A stretch of 64,000 nucleotides of DNA, taken from Caulobacterales bacterium. Its GTDB lineage: Bacteria > Pseudomonadota > Alphaproteobacteria > Caulobacterales > Parvularculaceae. The position numbers were made by a program, and so were the translations under genes. The notes under the pieces were generated by a model. The model was given only the letters and a program-made list of their open reading frames with translations, was not told where the DNA came from and searched no databases. The stretch spans positions 124,001 through 188,000 of the forward strand of contig JACKIL010000005.1 in the NCBI GenBank assembly GCA_020638525.1, written 5' to 3'. Shown in pieces: positions 8,081 to 17,504 of this stretch; the first letter of the stretch is position 1; each line of letters starts with the position of its first letter.

Positions 8081-10198
8081 TCAGGATTTCGCTCCGACCG
8101 CCTTCAGGATCGCGTTTTCACTCAATGGCAGCGGCAGCACGACGGGCTCGCCCGCCGGCGGATAATAGACATAGAGCGGAACGCCGTTCGCGCCGAATTC
8201 GGCGAGCGCTTCGGTGATTTCGGGGTCGCGCCGCGTCCAGTCGGCGACCATCACCGCGACGCCCTTCTCCTCGAACGCCTCGGCAAGCGATCCGCGCGAG
8301 AGCACCGTCGCCTTGTTGAACTGGCAGACGACGCACCAGGCGGCGGTGAAATCGACAAAGACGGGTTCGCCCTTAGCCCGGAGTTCGGAAAGCTTCGCCG
8401 CATCGTAAGCGACCGTCGCGAGGGCGCCGTAGCCGCCTTCCGAAGCTTCAGCCGTCTCGACGAGCTTGAGGCTTAGCATCGGCGCGAAGGCGGCGATGAC
8501 GGCCGCTGCGGCGCCCGCCTTAAGCCATGGCACGCGCGCGCCTTTGCCAAGCTCGAAAAGCCAGCCTGCGAAAGCAAGGAAGATGAGCCCTGCGAGCGCG
8601 CGGCCCAGCCCCTCGGCTCCCGTCTGCTGGGCGAGCACCCACAGGAAGAACGCGGCGGCGGCGAAAACCGGAAAGGCGAGCGCCTGCTTGAAGACGGTCA
8701 TCCACGGGCCCGGCTTCGGCAGCAACCGCCCGAGCGCCGGCACGAAAGAGATCGCGAGGTATGGCGCGGCGAGGCCGAGCGCGAGCGCGATGAAGATCGA
8801 CATGCCGGCGAGAGGCGGCAGCATCACCGCCGCGCCCATTGGCGCGGAAAGCAATGGACCGATGCACGGCGCGGCGACGAAGACCGCAAGCGCGCCCGTG
8901 AAGAACGCGCCAAGATTTCCGCCCCTCGACGTCAGCCCGTCGCCGACATTTTGAAGGCTCGTTCCGACATGGAAGACGCCGGCAAGGTTAAGCCCGACCA
9001 TGAACAGCACATAGGCCGAAAGCAGCACGACGATCGGCGATTGAAGATGGAAGCCCCAGCCAAGCTGCTCGCCGCCTGCGCGCAGCATGAGCAAGAGCCC
9101 GCCAAGAAGAACGAAAGTCGCAATGACGCCCGCAGCGTAGAGAAGACCGTGCCTGCGCGCGACGCCTTGCTCTCCGTGTGCGCCTTTGACGAGCGCCGCC
9201 GCCTTGATGAAGACGATCGGGAACACGCAAGGCATGACGTTGAGGATGACGCCGCCGAGAAACGACATGAGAAGCAGCAGCGGCAACCCCGTGGCCGGCT
9301 TCGCTCCGGCGCCGCTCGTTGAAGGATTCGCGCCCGCCGCCATCGCTGCGCCATCGCGGGGAAAAGCAGTCAGCGCATAGCCTTGCCGCGCGCCATCGGC
9401 GAAGTCGATTGCGAGAACGCCGTCGAGTTTATCTAGCGCATCGGCCTTGTAGGCGTAGCCCGGCGTCATCGAAAGCGTGAGCCGGCCGTCTTTTACTTTC
9501 ATCTTTTGCGCCGCCGCGGGCTCCGTCAGGCCGTCTGCACCCGGAAAGAAATAAGCCTCGCTAAAGCCGCCTTCAGGCGCCGGCGCATCAAGAACGATTG
9601 CATCCTTCTGCGCATGAAAGAAACTCTCACCAAGCATCTCGACTGGCGTCGCCGCGCGCGCCTTGGCGACAAGCGCTTCGCCTTTTTCGTTTGGTGCAGG
9701 CGTCGCCGCGACGGGAAGCGCGAGCGAGAAGTCCGCCTCTTCCGGCACGCAAATGTCTTCGCAGATGAGCCACGTCGCCTTCACGGCGACATTGACAGTA
9801 TCGCTAGGCGCAGCGTCCGCCGGCGCCGTCACGGGAACGAGGAAGACCGGCGCGCCGTGATGACCGAAATTGACGAAGGGGCCAGCCGGAATTCGTTCCG
9901 GGGTCGGATAAACGACATCGCCCCCCGAAAACCCCTCAGGCAGCGACCAGTCGAATACGAGCGGCAATCCGGAATCGCCGGGATTGCGCCAATAGACGTG
10001 CCAACCATCCTGAATCTTCTGGCTCAGCGCGAACCAAGTCGTCTCGCCGGGCGCGAAACCGTCACGCTCCGGAACGAGCCAGCTCTCAGCATGCTCCGTA
10101 CGGACATAATCCTGAGCATGCGCGCCATCTTGCGCGAGCGAGATGCCGCCGCCAAACGCCGCCAGCAGGGTTGCAAGGATGAGCCGCCAGACCGCCAT
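8081..10198 (-). CDS. DsbD-family (ScsB-like) thiol:disulfide interchange protein
   Basis: This protein of about 705 residues passes cytosolic reducing power across the inner membrane. After a signal peptide comes a large periplasmic domain with the Cys pair CEDIC. A polytopic membrane core then carries the paired redox cysteines in NVMPCVFPIVF and AAPCIGPLLSA. A C-terminal thioredoxin domain has WCVVC. The long N-terminal domain resembles ScsB more than E. coli DsbD. I chose the ATG at 10196-10198, which gives a proper signal sequence. An upstream ATG at 10295-10297 overlaps the sapC stop as TAATG and could allow coupled initiation, but adds 33 unlikely residues. Confidence 0.9.
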   Translation of the reverse strand: MAVWRLILATLLAAFGGGISLAQDGAHAQDYVRTEHAESWLVPERDGFAPGETTWFALSQKIQDGWHVYWRNPGDSGLPLVFDWSLPEGFSGGDVVYPTPERIPAGPFVNFGHHGAPVFLVPVTAPADAAPSDTVNVAVKATWLICEDICVPEEADFSLALPVAATPAPNEKGEALVAKARAATPVEMLGESFFHAQKDAIVLDAPAPEGGFSEAYFFPGADGLTEPAAAQKMKVKDGRLTLSMTPGYAYKADALDKLDGVLAIDFADGARQGYALTAFPRDGAAMAAGANPSTSGAGAKPATGLPLLLLMSFLGGVILNVMPCVFPIVFIKAAALVKGAHGEQGVARRHGLLYAAGVIATFVLLGGLLLMLRAGGEQLGWGFHLQSPIVVLLSAYVLFMVGLNLAGVFHVGTSLQNVGDGLTSRGGNLGAFFTGALAVFVAAPCIGPLLSAPMGAAVMLPPLAGMSIFIALALGLAAPYLAISFVPALGRLLPKPGPWMTVFKQALAFPVFAAAAFFLWVLAQQTGAEGLGRALAGLIFLAFAGWLFELGKGARVPWLKAGAAAAVIAAFAPMLSLKLVETAEASEGGYGALATVAYDAAKLSELRAKGEPVFVDFTAAWCVVCQFNKATVLSRGSLAEAFEEKGVAVMVADWTRRDPEITEALAEFGANGVPLYVYYPPAGEPVVLPLPLSENAILKAVGAKS

Positions 10199-10296
10199 GC
10201 ACCTTTGAATATAAACTCCGCAGCGCGGCGGCCAGCGCAATAAGGACGCAGCGCCGCCCGCTCGCCGGATCGTGAGCGGGCCGGCGCTCGCCGTCA

Positions 10297-11091
10297 TTAA
10301 TTGACGTTGAGCGGCTGGAAGAGCTGGTCTTCTTTCAGATTGAAGCGGCGCGCGCGGCGATTCATCAGCTCACGCCAGTTCGAGAAGGAAAGAAGCTGCG
10401 CGTAGATATAGGGCAGGAGGCCCGCCTGGCGCAGCGCTTCGAAGCGGTCGGCCGGAAGATCGGCGAGGCGCTTTTCATCGACGCCGAAATATTGCGCGAA
10501 GGTCGTGCCTTGCGTGTCGCCCGGGCGCGTATACTGCGCCGACTGGCCCTGAATGAGATCGAACTCTTTCAGTTTCGCCATCATCGTTTCAGTGAGGCGG
10601 CGCTCGCCCTCGCAGCGCTTGCAGAATTCGACCGCGTCTTCAGCTTCTTTCGAAAGCTCGCCCTTGTTGAAGAGCGGGATCTCGCCGCCTTTCGTCAGCA
10701 CGCGGCTGCCCGCGTCGATGACGATCGCAAGGCGATCGCCGCCCGTCTCCGTCGCCATCGCGAAAGGATAACGGCGAACATAGGACGGGACATAGATGCC
10801 CGTCTCCCACTCGCCTGTCTCGTCGACGAACAGGTTGACGTCATCGATCACGCCGACGACGGCGAGCGGCATCGGGTTTTCCTTGTTCACGAAGACAATC
10901 GGGTAGTGACGCATCGCGAACGGAAACTCGTTGATGGTCAGCGGCAGCGCGCGCACTTTCGCGCAAAAAGAATGCGGCTTTTCGATTTTGTGGAAACCGA
11001 GATCGCCATGAGTTTCCTTGTTGAGCAGTTCCGGGCGCTCGAAGAGGAACATCTTGCCGGTGATCTGCGGGGCTGCGGGCGTTTGGCTCAT
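10297..11091 (-). CDS. SapC family protein
   Basis: This soluble 264-residue protein belongs to the SapC family, found widely in alpha- and gammaproteobacteria, often near TonB-dependent receptors and flavin halogenases. The hallmark stretch is visible (ALPLTINEFPFAMRHYPIVF), and there is no signal peptide. The C-terminal part ends with NLKEDQLFQPLNVN. The biochemical role is unknown. I chose the ATG at 11089-11091 (MSQTPAAP) with AAAGGA upstream; ATG at 11113-11115 is an alternative. Here it is next to dsbD-type and hydrolase genes, not to a receptor. Confidence 0.88.
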   Translation of the reverse strand: MSQTPAAPQITGKMFLFERPELLNKETHGDLGFHKIEKPHSFCAKVRALPLTINEFPFAMRHYPIVFVNKENPMPLAVVGVIDDVNLFVDETGEWETGIYVPSYVRRYPFAMATETGGDRLAIVIDAGSRVLTKGGEIPLFNKGELSKEAEDAVEFCKRCEGERRLTETMMAKLKEFDLIQGQSAQYTRPGDTQGTTFAQYFGVDEKRLADLPADRFEALRQAGLLPYIYAQLLSFSNWRELMNRRARRFNLKEDQLFQPLNVN

Positions 11092-11255
11092 GACGGACTT
11101 TCCTTTGATTGACATTCCCGTGGGTGATCGGCTGGAAGGCGGCGTCCGAAATCCGGGAAATGCCTCTCGCATCCGGTCGGAAAGCTCAGCGCCCAGCCCT
11201 GCCCCATGGGCGGCTCGCGGCGACGCTTAGCAAAAACCCGCGCGCCATCCAAGGC

Positions 11256-12182
11256 TTACGCAGCGGCTTTGAGGGCGTCGGCGCTGGCCCTGATGAAGTC
11301 CGCGGCGACCTCTGGCTGCTCGAATGGCACAAGGTGCGTCACCCCTTCGACGAGGACGACCTCCGCGCCCCGCCGGGCATAACGCCTTCGCCCTTCGGCC
11401 CCGACGGTCGAGCTGGGGTGCGCGGCGGCGAGGACCCGCACAGGCCCCGGCGCTTCTGCGACCGCCGGCCAGATCCAGTTCCGCTGGGCGGCGAAGGCCG
11501 CAGCCTCCCAGGCCGGCCTGCAGGAAAGACGAACGCCGTTCGGCCCCTCTTCGGGCGCGGGCTCAAGGCCGTCTTCGAGATAGTCCTCAAGAACGCCCGG
11601 CGCCCAGTGCGCGAAAAGGCGCTTCCTCGAATAGCTGGCGACCACATCGGCCCGGTCCGGCCACGACCCGCGCCGGGCGAGCGCGCCGCGCACCAGCGGA
11701 AAGCGCTTGGTCGTGAATTCCGCGAGCGGGGAATAAGCGGCGGCCGCCCAGAGAAGCCCCGGCGAGACAGGCTCGATGAGCACGAGCCCGGCAACATCTT
11801 TTCGACCCCGTGCGGCGAGAAGGCTCGACGCGCCCCCGAGCGAATGACCGGAGAGGAGAACCGGCTCGGCTGACTCTGCGTGCAGATGGTCGAGCACGCC
11901 GGCGATGTCGCGCGCGATCGGCGCCCAGTTCTTGAGCGTCGCCGGATCGGCGGGAAGGCGCGTGCGGCCATGACCGCGAAGGTCTAGCGCGATGATGTCG
12001 AAGCGATCTGCAAGCCGCGCGAGCATCGCCCTGTAGGCGGTCGCGCAAAAGCCGGTCGCATGACAGAAGACGAGCCGCTGCGCGCCGGGGCGCGGCCAGC
12101 GGCGGGCCGCGATTTCACCATCGGCGAGCGCAAAGCGGATCGCCTCGCCATACTCCCGGCGCGGTTCGTTCGAATCTTTCAT
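11256..12182 (-). CDS. Alpha/beta hydrolase
   Basis: This 308-residue alpha/beta-hydrolase fold protein has the nucleophile elbow GHSLGG (Ser at about residue 113), the oxyanion strand FCHATGF and the segment LDLRGHGR. The C-terminal catalytic His is probably in EGVTHLVPFEQPE. No signal peptide is seen, so it is cytosolic. The substrate is unknown; esterase, lipase-like or lactonase activities are all possible. It starts 24 nt after the exonuclease stop in the same orientation, so the two may be co-transcribed. Confidence 0.88.
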   Translation of the reverse strand: MKDSNEPRREYGEAIRFALADGEIAARRWPRPGAQRLVFCHATGFCATAYRAMLARLADRFDIIALDLRGHGRTRLPADPATLKNWAPIARDIAGVLDHLHAESAEPVLLSGHSLGGASSLLAARGRKDVAGLVLIEPVSPGLLWAAAAYSPLAEFTTKRFPLVRGALARRGSWPDRADVVASYSRKRLFAHWAPGVLEDYLEDGLEPAPEEGPNGVRLSCRPAWEAAAFAAQRNWIWPAVAEAPGPVRVLAAAHPSSTVGAEGRRRYARRGAEVVLVEGVTHLVPFEQPEVAADFIRASADALKAAA

Positions 12183-12206
12183 GCGGGGGCAAGAAGCCGC
12201 AAAAAC

Positions 12207-12755
12207 TCAGCGCGTCAATCGGGGTCCGCAGTTTTCAACGGCGAGGCCATAAAGCGTTTGCAGGTGACGAACGTCGTCATTCGTGCGGTGACGGCGCGGC
12301 GCAAGACGCGCAGCGCGCTCCTGCAATTCGCCTTCGCGCGACCCTGCGATCGGACGGATGAGCTTGCCGAAATCATGCACCGCGAATTGCTGGCGCATGT
12401 TCGCCGCCATGAAGAGACGGAACAGCCAGAAGCCGTCCCAGTCGGGCGCGTCGGAATAGACTTCGGCGCCGGCGAGCGATTTGTTGAGCGAGCGGCAGAC
12501 GTCGCGAATGTTCTGACCGTCGCGGTCGAGTTCGGCGCGCGTCAGCCCGTGCAGCGCTTCGGCGCCTTTGTCCCAGGCTTCGTCAGACCACGTCGCATCC
12601 GGACGGATCAGCGTCGATTGCGGCGCGCCTTCGATGAACGCGAAGCCGACTTCGACAGGCCACGACTTCGAGCCAAGACCGGACGCCTCAAGATCGATAA
12701 ACGCGATCTTTTTCGTCGCCGGCGCCGGGGTGAGTTCAATCAAACGTTCCGCCAT
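12207..12755 (-). CDS. DEDDh-type 3'-5' exonuclease family protein
   Basis: This 182-residue RNase-H-fold nuclease has the four acidic residues of the DEDD superfamily: D21 and E23 in FIDLEASGLG, an Asp in SDAPDWDGFW (105-107), and H156 with D161 (H-x4-D) in RRHRTNDD, which defines the DEDDh subclass. It is short and has no other domain, like stand-alone exonuclease-like proteins annotated near transcription regulators. It should remove 3' nucleotides from DNA or RNA; the natural substrate is unknown. Confidence 0.82.
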   Translation of the reverse strand: MAERLIELTPAPATKKIAFIDLEASGLGSKSWPVEVGFAFIEGAPQSTLIRPDATWSDEAWDKGAEALHGLTRAELDRDGQNIRDVCRSLNKSLAGAEVYSDAPDWDGFWLFRLFMAANMRQQFAVHDFGKLIRPIAGSREGELQERAARLAPRRHRTNDDVRHLQTLYGLAVENCGPRLTR

Positions 12756-13077
12756 AACGCGCGCATCTACATTCTACTGGTGACAAACTTGTGTCGGTTT
12801 TTCGCGGCCGGATGAAGACCGATTTGGGAGGATATGTATACGCCAAACACCTGCCGCCAGGTAAAGCTGCACCGCAACACGTTGTTGCGCCGCATCATTA
12901 CGCGCGTGCAATGCGAAAAACGGGACAGCTTCTGCCAGACCGATATGGCGGGAGCGAGATTCTCGCGACCGGCCCGCTAATCCGTATCAGGAAATTCCAA
13001 AATCGGCTTCGCCGCACTGCAGCGTCGCTGACCCGTTTCGGGAAGCACGCTCCGTATAGTGAACGAGCCCGGCGAAA
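12756..13077. other. Intergenic region, 322 nt, no clear gene
   Basis: The spacer lies between two leftward genes and must carry the exonuclease gene's promoter. It is less GC-rich than its surroundings. A 48-codon frame (12834-12980, +) has AGG only 2 nt before its ATG, and a longer plus-strand frame (12791-13207) runs antisense through the small membrane protein gene. Neither is supported. No hairpin with a T-tract was found. Confidence 0.5.
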
Positions 13078-13272
13078 TTATTTCGCCTTGAAGACGCCCG
13101 TGGCGGGGTCCAGTTCGAGATCGATCACGGCGCCGCCCGGGGAAGCCGCACGAGCGCGCAGGCCTTCGAGCTTGTCGCGCAGGGCGCGCCCGCGGCGCTG
13201 CGCATAACGATAAAGGGCGAGGGCGCCGGCGGCGGTGACGAAGCCTGCGACAATCCCAGTCACTGCACCCAT
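13078..13272 (-). CDS. Small membrane protein, hypothetical
   Basis: This 64-residue protein has an N-terminal membrane segment (GIVAGFVTAAGALALYRYA), a basic coiled stretch (RRGRALRDKLEGLRAR) and an acidic C-terminal tail (VIDLELDPATGVFKAK). AAGGAG is placed 7 nt before the ATG. This kind of small inner-membrane protein with a cytosolic basic helix is common next to S49 peptidase genes in my recollection of alphaproteobacteria, but no function is known. Confidence 0.75.
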   Translation of the reverse strand: MGAVTGIVAGFVTAAGALALYRYAQRRGRALRDKLEGLRARAASPGGAVIDLELDPATGVFKAK

Positions 13273-13387
13273 TTCTGTTTCTCCTTCGCGCTCAACTTGA
13301 GCAACGCCCGCCCTTGTCTGATCAATAACCGATCATTGCGGAAAAGTTCGACCCTTTTTTGTCCAAGGCGGGCCCTCCCCGTCTTGG

Positions 13388-14254
13388 TTAAAGCCCGTAG
13401 CGGGCCCAGAGGGAGCGCGCCTCGGCGGCGCTCCAGGCCGCTTCCGGCAAGGCTTCCAGGCCGCCAGAGAGCGCCAATTGGCCGCCGACCAGCCGGCGCA
13501 GCAGCGGTACCCTCTCGCCGCTGACCGTCCTGATCTTAACCGTTTCGCCGAAGCGCGCCTTCATGAAATCGGTGAGATGAGCCGTTCCGTCGATAAGACC
13601 GCGCTCCCTCGCAGGCCCGGCCGTCCAGAACGCCCCCGTGAAGGTGTCGGGCGCGCCGGAGAGCTTTTCGCCTCGTCGCTCGCGGACGAGCGCGATGAAC
13701 TGGGCGTGGAGATCGTCAAGGATCGCTTTGAGGCGCTCGACATCTTTCGGGTCTTCGCGCCGGAACGGGTCCAGCTGGCTCTTGCTTTCGCCGGCCGTGT
13801 GGATGCGCCGCTCCACCCCGAAACGCGCCATCGCCTCCTGAAAGCCGAAGCCGGCGGAAATAACGCCGATGGACCCGACGACCGAAGAGGCGTCCGCGTA
13901 GATCTCGTCCGCGGCGAGGGCGAGGATGTAGCCGCCCGACGCGCCGACATCTTCGATGAAAGCGTAGACCGGGACCTTCTTCTTCTCCGCCGCTCGGCGC
14001 ACCGCCTGATAGATCATCCGCGACTGAACGGGCGAGCCGCCCGGCGAATTGATCGATAGGGCGACGGCGGCAAGTCGTTTCGGCTTGAAAGCAGCCTCGA
14101 TCGCATCGGCCATTCGGCCTTGCGCAAGGCCGCGCCGGCCGACGAAACCCTCGCCGATAACGCCCCTCAGTTCGAGATTGGTCACGACCGGGGCTGAGGT
14201 TATCGCGCGGACCTTCGCGGCGGCTTCTCGCAGGAGAGTGATCGGGTTGCTCAT
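13388..14254 (-). CDS. S49 family peptidase (SppA/SohB-like)
   Basis: This 288-residue single-copy serine protease of the signal-peptide-peptidase A family uses a Ser-Lys dyad. S106 lies in EDVGASGGYIL and K158 in GESKSQLDPF; the 52-residue spacing equals that of B. subtilis SppA (S147, K199). The domain covers nearly the whole chain. No clear membrane anchor is visible, unlike classical SppA, so it may act at the cytosolic face. I chose the ATG at 14252-14254; a TTG 39 nt upstream is the alternative. It is divergent from the polyprenyl synthase gene. Confidence 0.9.
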   Translation of the reverse strand: MSNPITLLREAAAKVRAITSAPVVTNLELRGVIGEGFVGRRGLAQGRMADAIEAAFKPKRLAAVALSINSPGGSPVQSRMIYQAVRRAAEKKKVPVYAFIEDVGASGGYILALAADEIYADASSVVGSIGVISAGFGFQEAMARFGVERRIHTAGESKSQLDPFRREDPKDVERLKAILDDLHAQFIALVRERRGEKLSGAPDTFTGAFWTAGPARERGLIDGTAHLTDFMKARFGETVKIRTVSGERVPLLRRLVGGQLALSGGLEALPEAAWSAAEARSLWARYGL

Positions 14255-14337
14255 CGCCGACCCATAGCCGCGGAAAACTCGGCGATCAATCAAGGCTTTG
14301 CGCCGCGCTCTGGCTCAATCGGTCGCAAACGGCCGCC

Positions 14338-15435
14338 TTGACCGCCCAAGGGCCTTTCCGCAATGTGGCCCGCGCTGAACGAGCGGAAAAAGAGGCGAAA
14401 ACTTTGGGACTGGCGGCCCCCACCAAGGAGAAAGCGGCGAGCGACGGCCGCGAATTCAGGGACGCGGTCACCGCGCTTCGCGATCTCGTAGGAGAGGATC
14501 TCGACCGCGTCGGCGGGGCGATCATCGACAGCATGGGCTCCTCGACGCCGCTCATCCCGGAAGTCGCCGGGCACCTCATCCAGTCGGGCGGCAAACGCCT
14601 GCGCCCCATGCTGACGCTCGCGGCTGCGCGCCTGTGCGGTTATGAGGGCGAAGCGCATGTGAAGCTCGCCGCCGCAGTCGAGCTCATTCACGGCGCGACC
14701 CTTCTTCACGACGATGTCGTCGACGCTTCCGCTCTTCGCCGCGGCGCGCGCACGGCGAACATCATCTGGGGCAATAAAGAGAGCGTGCTCGTCGGCGATT
14801 TCATTTTCGCCCGCGCTTTCGAATTGATGGTCGGCGCACGCAATCTCGAAGTGCTGCAAATCCTCTCTTCGGCTTCCGGCGTCATCGCGGAAGGCGAAGT
14901 CTTGCAGCTCGCGACGCAGAAGAATCTCGAAGCGACATTCGAGATGTATCTCGCCGTCGTCGAATCGAAGACGGCCGCGCTCTTTTCCGCCGCGACGCAT
15001 TCGGGCGCCGTCATTTCAGAAGCGAGCGATCCGGTCGCCGAAGCGCTGAAGAATTACGGCCGCAATCTCGGCATCGCCTATCAGCTGATCGACGACGCGC
15101 TCGATTATGCGGGCTATGAAGCGAGCCTCGGCAAGAGCATTGGCGACGATTTCCGCGAAGGAAAGATGACGCTACCGGTCGTCTATGCGATCGCGCGCGC
15201 AACGCCCGATGAGGCCGCCTTCTGGAAGCGTACGATCGCTGACGGGCGGCAGGGACCGGAAGATTTTGCGCGCGCGCGCGAAATCGTCTCGCGCAATGGC
15301 GCGCTTGCGGACACGCATCTTTGCGCGCGCCGTTACGCCGACCGCGCGCTCGAAGACCTGACGCACGCGCCGGACAACGCTTTCTCGCGCGCGCTCGCAG
15401 CGCTCGCGGAAACCTCGCTCACGCGCGGCTTCTAG
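14338..15435 (+). CDS. ispB: Polyprenyl (probably octa-/decaprenyl) diphosphate synthase
   Basis: This trans-prenyltransferase extends isoprenoid diphosphates to make the ubiquinone side chain. The conserved GGKRLRPML segment, the first Asp-rich motif LLHDDVVD and the second QLIDDALDY are all present, as is GKSIGDDFREGKMTLPV. Length is normal (about 340 residues of fold). The start is uncertain: the listed TTG at 14338 keeps the N-terminal helix, a GTG at 14365 is possible, and the first ATG lies inside the domain. Chain length cannot be read from sequence alone, and other long-chain synthases share these motifs. Confidence 0.9.
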   Translation: MTAQGPFRNVARAERAEKEAKTLGLAAPTKEKAASDGREFRDAVTALRDLVGEDLDRVGGAIIDSMGSSTPLIPEVAGHLIQSGGKRLRPMLTLAAARLCGYEGEAHVKLAAAVELIHGATLLHDDVVDASALRRGARTANIIWGNKESVLVGDFIFARAFELMVGARNLEVLQILSSASGVIAEGEVLQLATQKNLEATFEMYLAVVESKTAALFSAATHSGAVISEASDPVAEALKNYGRNLGIAYQLIDDALDYAGYEASLGKSIGDDFREGKMTLPVVYAIARATPDEAAFWKRTIADGRQGPEDFARAREIVSRNGALADTHLCARRYADRALEDLTHAPDNAFSRALAALAETSLTRGF

Positions 15436-15456
15436 CTTTCCCGTTTCCTGATGGAA

Positions 15457-16590
15457 TTACTCGGCGGCGTGCGACACGCCGGCGCCGAGCGAGGCTTCAT
15501 CCGCCGCCGTCTCAGCGTTTGCGGCGTCGCCAGCCAGAAGACCGGCGCGTTGCGCGCGCCTGAAGACGAGGATCGCCGGCGCCGACAGCACGATCAGAAT
15601 AGCGAGCGGCGCAAGCCACTGGTTCTGCGGCTCAAGGCGCAGCATGGCGATCGCCGCCGCTGTCGAAAGCGCCGTCAGCGAGAGATAGATCGACGTCACC
15701 GCCGCATGCGAGAGGCCGAGGCGCAGCAGCAGCTGATAAAGATGTTCGCGGTGCGCGGTTGGAATGCTCTGCCTGCGCGCCGCGCGATGGAGAAGCGTGA
15801 ACCCGACGTCGAAAATGAACGGCGCCATCGCCGTTGGAATGAAGAGCGCGCTCACTGCGCCATCAGAAGCGTTCGCCGCGCCGACCGCCATCGCCGCAAG
15901 GAGGAAGCCGACTGTCTGGCTGCCATTGTCGCCCATGAAGAGGCGCCCGCCCGGAAAATTCTGCGGCAGGAACCCGACAAGCGCCGCCGCCGCGACGCCC
16001 GCCGACATCGCCCAAACGCCGATATCGAGATTGGCGCCTGCGACCGCGACCGCAAAGAGAACGAAACCCGCGCAAGCCGCCGCGATGCCGTTGACGCCGT
16101 CCATGAAATTGAAAGCGTTCATGAAGCCGACGATCCAGAAGACGGTGATGGGCGCCGCGAGAAGCCCGAGCGGAACATCGCCGACGAAAGGCGCCGGCGC
16201 GAAAGAGAGCGGCCCGAAGATCGCGACATAGGCGACCGCCGCGGCGACCTGGCCGACGAATTTCCAGAGCGCGCGCAGTTCCAGAATGTCGTCGATGAGA
16301 CCGAGCGCGAAGACGGCGCCGGCGAGCAATACGAGACGGAGCGCGCCAGGAATGAAATCAGGATCGCCTGCAAAGGCGAGAACGCCGAGCCCCGCAAGCC
16401 AGCCTGCGAAAACCGCTACGCCGCCCGAACGCGGCGTCACGCGCTGGTGACTCGAACGGCCGTTTGGATGATCAGGCAGCCAGCCCTGCGCGATCGCAAG
16501 ACGCGACATCAACAGCGCTACAAGCAACGCCGCAAGACCTGCTCCGCCCACGAGAAATGGCGCAGCGCCCGCACTGAAAAAAGCATTCAT
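15457..16590 (-). CDS. WecA/MraY-like undecaprenyl-phosphate glycosyl-1-phosphate transferase
   Basis: This polytopic protein of about 377 residues belongs to the phospho-sugar transferase family that loads a sugar-1-phosphate onto undecaprenyl phosphate. Family motifs are visible: LGLIDDILEL, NAFNFMDGVNG, FMGDNGSQTVGF and the late His-rich loop PTAHREHLYQ. About ten membrane segments are expected. It could start O-antigen, holdfast-like or teichoic-type glycan synthesis, but no glycan cluster lies nearby. The ATG at 16588-16590 overlaps the ispE stop as ATGA, so translation is probably coupled. A much longer upstream frame lies inside ispE and is not used. Confidence 0.9.
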   Translation of the reverse strand: MNAFFSAGAAPFLVGGAGLAALLVALLMSRLAIAQGWLPDHPNGRSSHQRVTPRSGGVAVFAGWLAGLGVLAFAGDPDFIPGALRLVLLAGAVFALGLIDDILELRALWKFVGQVAAAVAYVAIFGPLSFAPAPFVGDVPLGLLAAPITVFWIVGFMNAFNFMDGVNGIAAACAGFVLFAVAVAGANLDIGVWAMSAGVAAAALVGFLPQNFPGGRLFMGDNGSQTVGFLLAAMAVGAANASDGAVSALFIPTAMAPFIFDVGFTLLHRAARRQSIPTAHREHLYQLLLRLGLSHAAVTSIYLSLTALSTAAAIAMLRLEPQNQWLAPLAILIVLSAPAILVFRRAQRAGLLAGDAANAETAADEASLGAGVSHAAE

Positions 16591-17504
16591 CGCGCCCGGC
16601 TCCCCCCGGAACATTCGGAGCCGCCGCTCGCAACTCGCGCGGACATCGACCACCATCCTTTGGAGCGCGCCCGCCGTGACGCCCTCAGGGCGCTTTCGGC
16701 CGACGTGAACAATCCGAAGACTGTCGCGCCGCTCCCCGACATGCGCGCCAGAAGCGCGCCGGGGCATTCTGCAATGAATTCGCTGACGGCGGCAATAGAA
16801 CTTTGCCTCGCCGCGGCGAAGGGCTCAAGATCATTGCGAGTGTTCTGCAAATAGTCGCGAAGATCAGCGTAAGTCGCAATCGCTACAGTGCGCGCAGCGT
16901 CCGGCGCCGGCGGCGAAGGGTAGCGCTTGTCGAACGCGCGGAAGATCGGCCCCGTCGGCATTTCGACGAGCGGGTTGACGAGAACGGCCCAGAGCGGGGG
17001 CAGACGCGGCCCGGATTCGATTTTCTCGCCCGCTCCCGAAACGAAAACCGGGCGCGCGCCAAGACATGCCGGAACATCCGCACCCAGACGAAAAGCGATC
17101 GCATGAAGCGCTGGCTCGCTAATGTCGAGTTTCCAGAGCGCGCAAAGGGCGCGCAACGCCGCCGCCGCATCCGCCGAACCGCCGCCAATGCCGGAGGCGA
17201 TGGGAAGACGCTTGTCGAGCGTAAGGGCCGCGCCTTCGCTGACGCCCGCCGCAGCCTTCAGCGCGTGCGCCGCGCGCCAGACGAGGTTTGACTCGATCGG
17301 GAATGGCGCAAGCTCGCGCGCGAAGGGACCCGTGATCGCAAGACTGATATCGCGCGCCGGCGCGGCCGAGACGCGGTCGCCGTCATCCGTGAAGACGAAG
17401 AGGCTTTCAAGCGCGTGCAGCCGGTCGCGCCGCACCGGCCCGACATGCAGGAAGAGATTGACCTTGGCGGGCGCAATCTCCGTGATCGCTGGTGCGCCGG
17501 TCAT
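16587..17504 (-). CDS. ispE: 4-diphosphocytidyl-2-C-methyl-D-erythritol kinase
   Basis: This 305-residue GHMP kinase phosphorylates CDP-methylerythritol in the MEP isoprenoid pathway. The N-terminal APAKVNLFLHV, the ATP loop LPIASGIGGGSADAAAAL and the C-terminal ARMSGSGATVFGLF are diagnostic. The gene overlaps the TPR lipoprotein gene by 4 nt at its start and the WecA-like gene by 4 nt at its end. This compact trio joins MEP flux with an undecaprenyl-linked step, which makes metabolic sense but may be mere clustering. Confidence 0.95.
   Translation of the reverse strand: MTGAPAITEIAPAKVNLFLHVGPVRRDRLHALESLFVFTDDGDRVSAAPARDISLAITGPFARELAPFPIESNLVWRAAHALKAAAGVSEGAALTLDKRLPIASGIGGGSADAAAALRALCALWKLDISEPALHAIAFRLGADVPACLGARPVFVSGAGEKIESGPRLPPLWAVLVNPLVEMPTGPIFRAFDKRYPSPPAPDAARTVAIATYADLRDYLQNTRNDLEPFAAARQSSIAAVSEFIAECPGALLARMSGSGATVFGLFTSAESALRASRRARSKGWWSMSARVASGGSECSGGSRAR

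Noticed and set aside
12834..12980. 48-codon plus-strand frame in the 12.8 kb gap, with a stretch faintly like a helix-turn-helix
   Set aside because: AGG lies only 2 nt from its ATG, composition is Arg/Cys-odd, and nothing upstream or downstream supports it.
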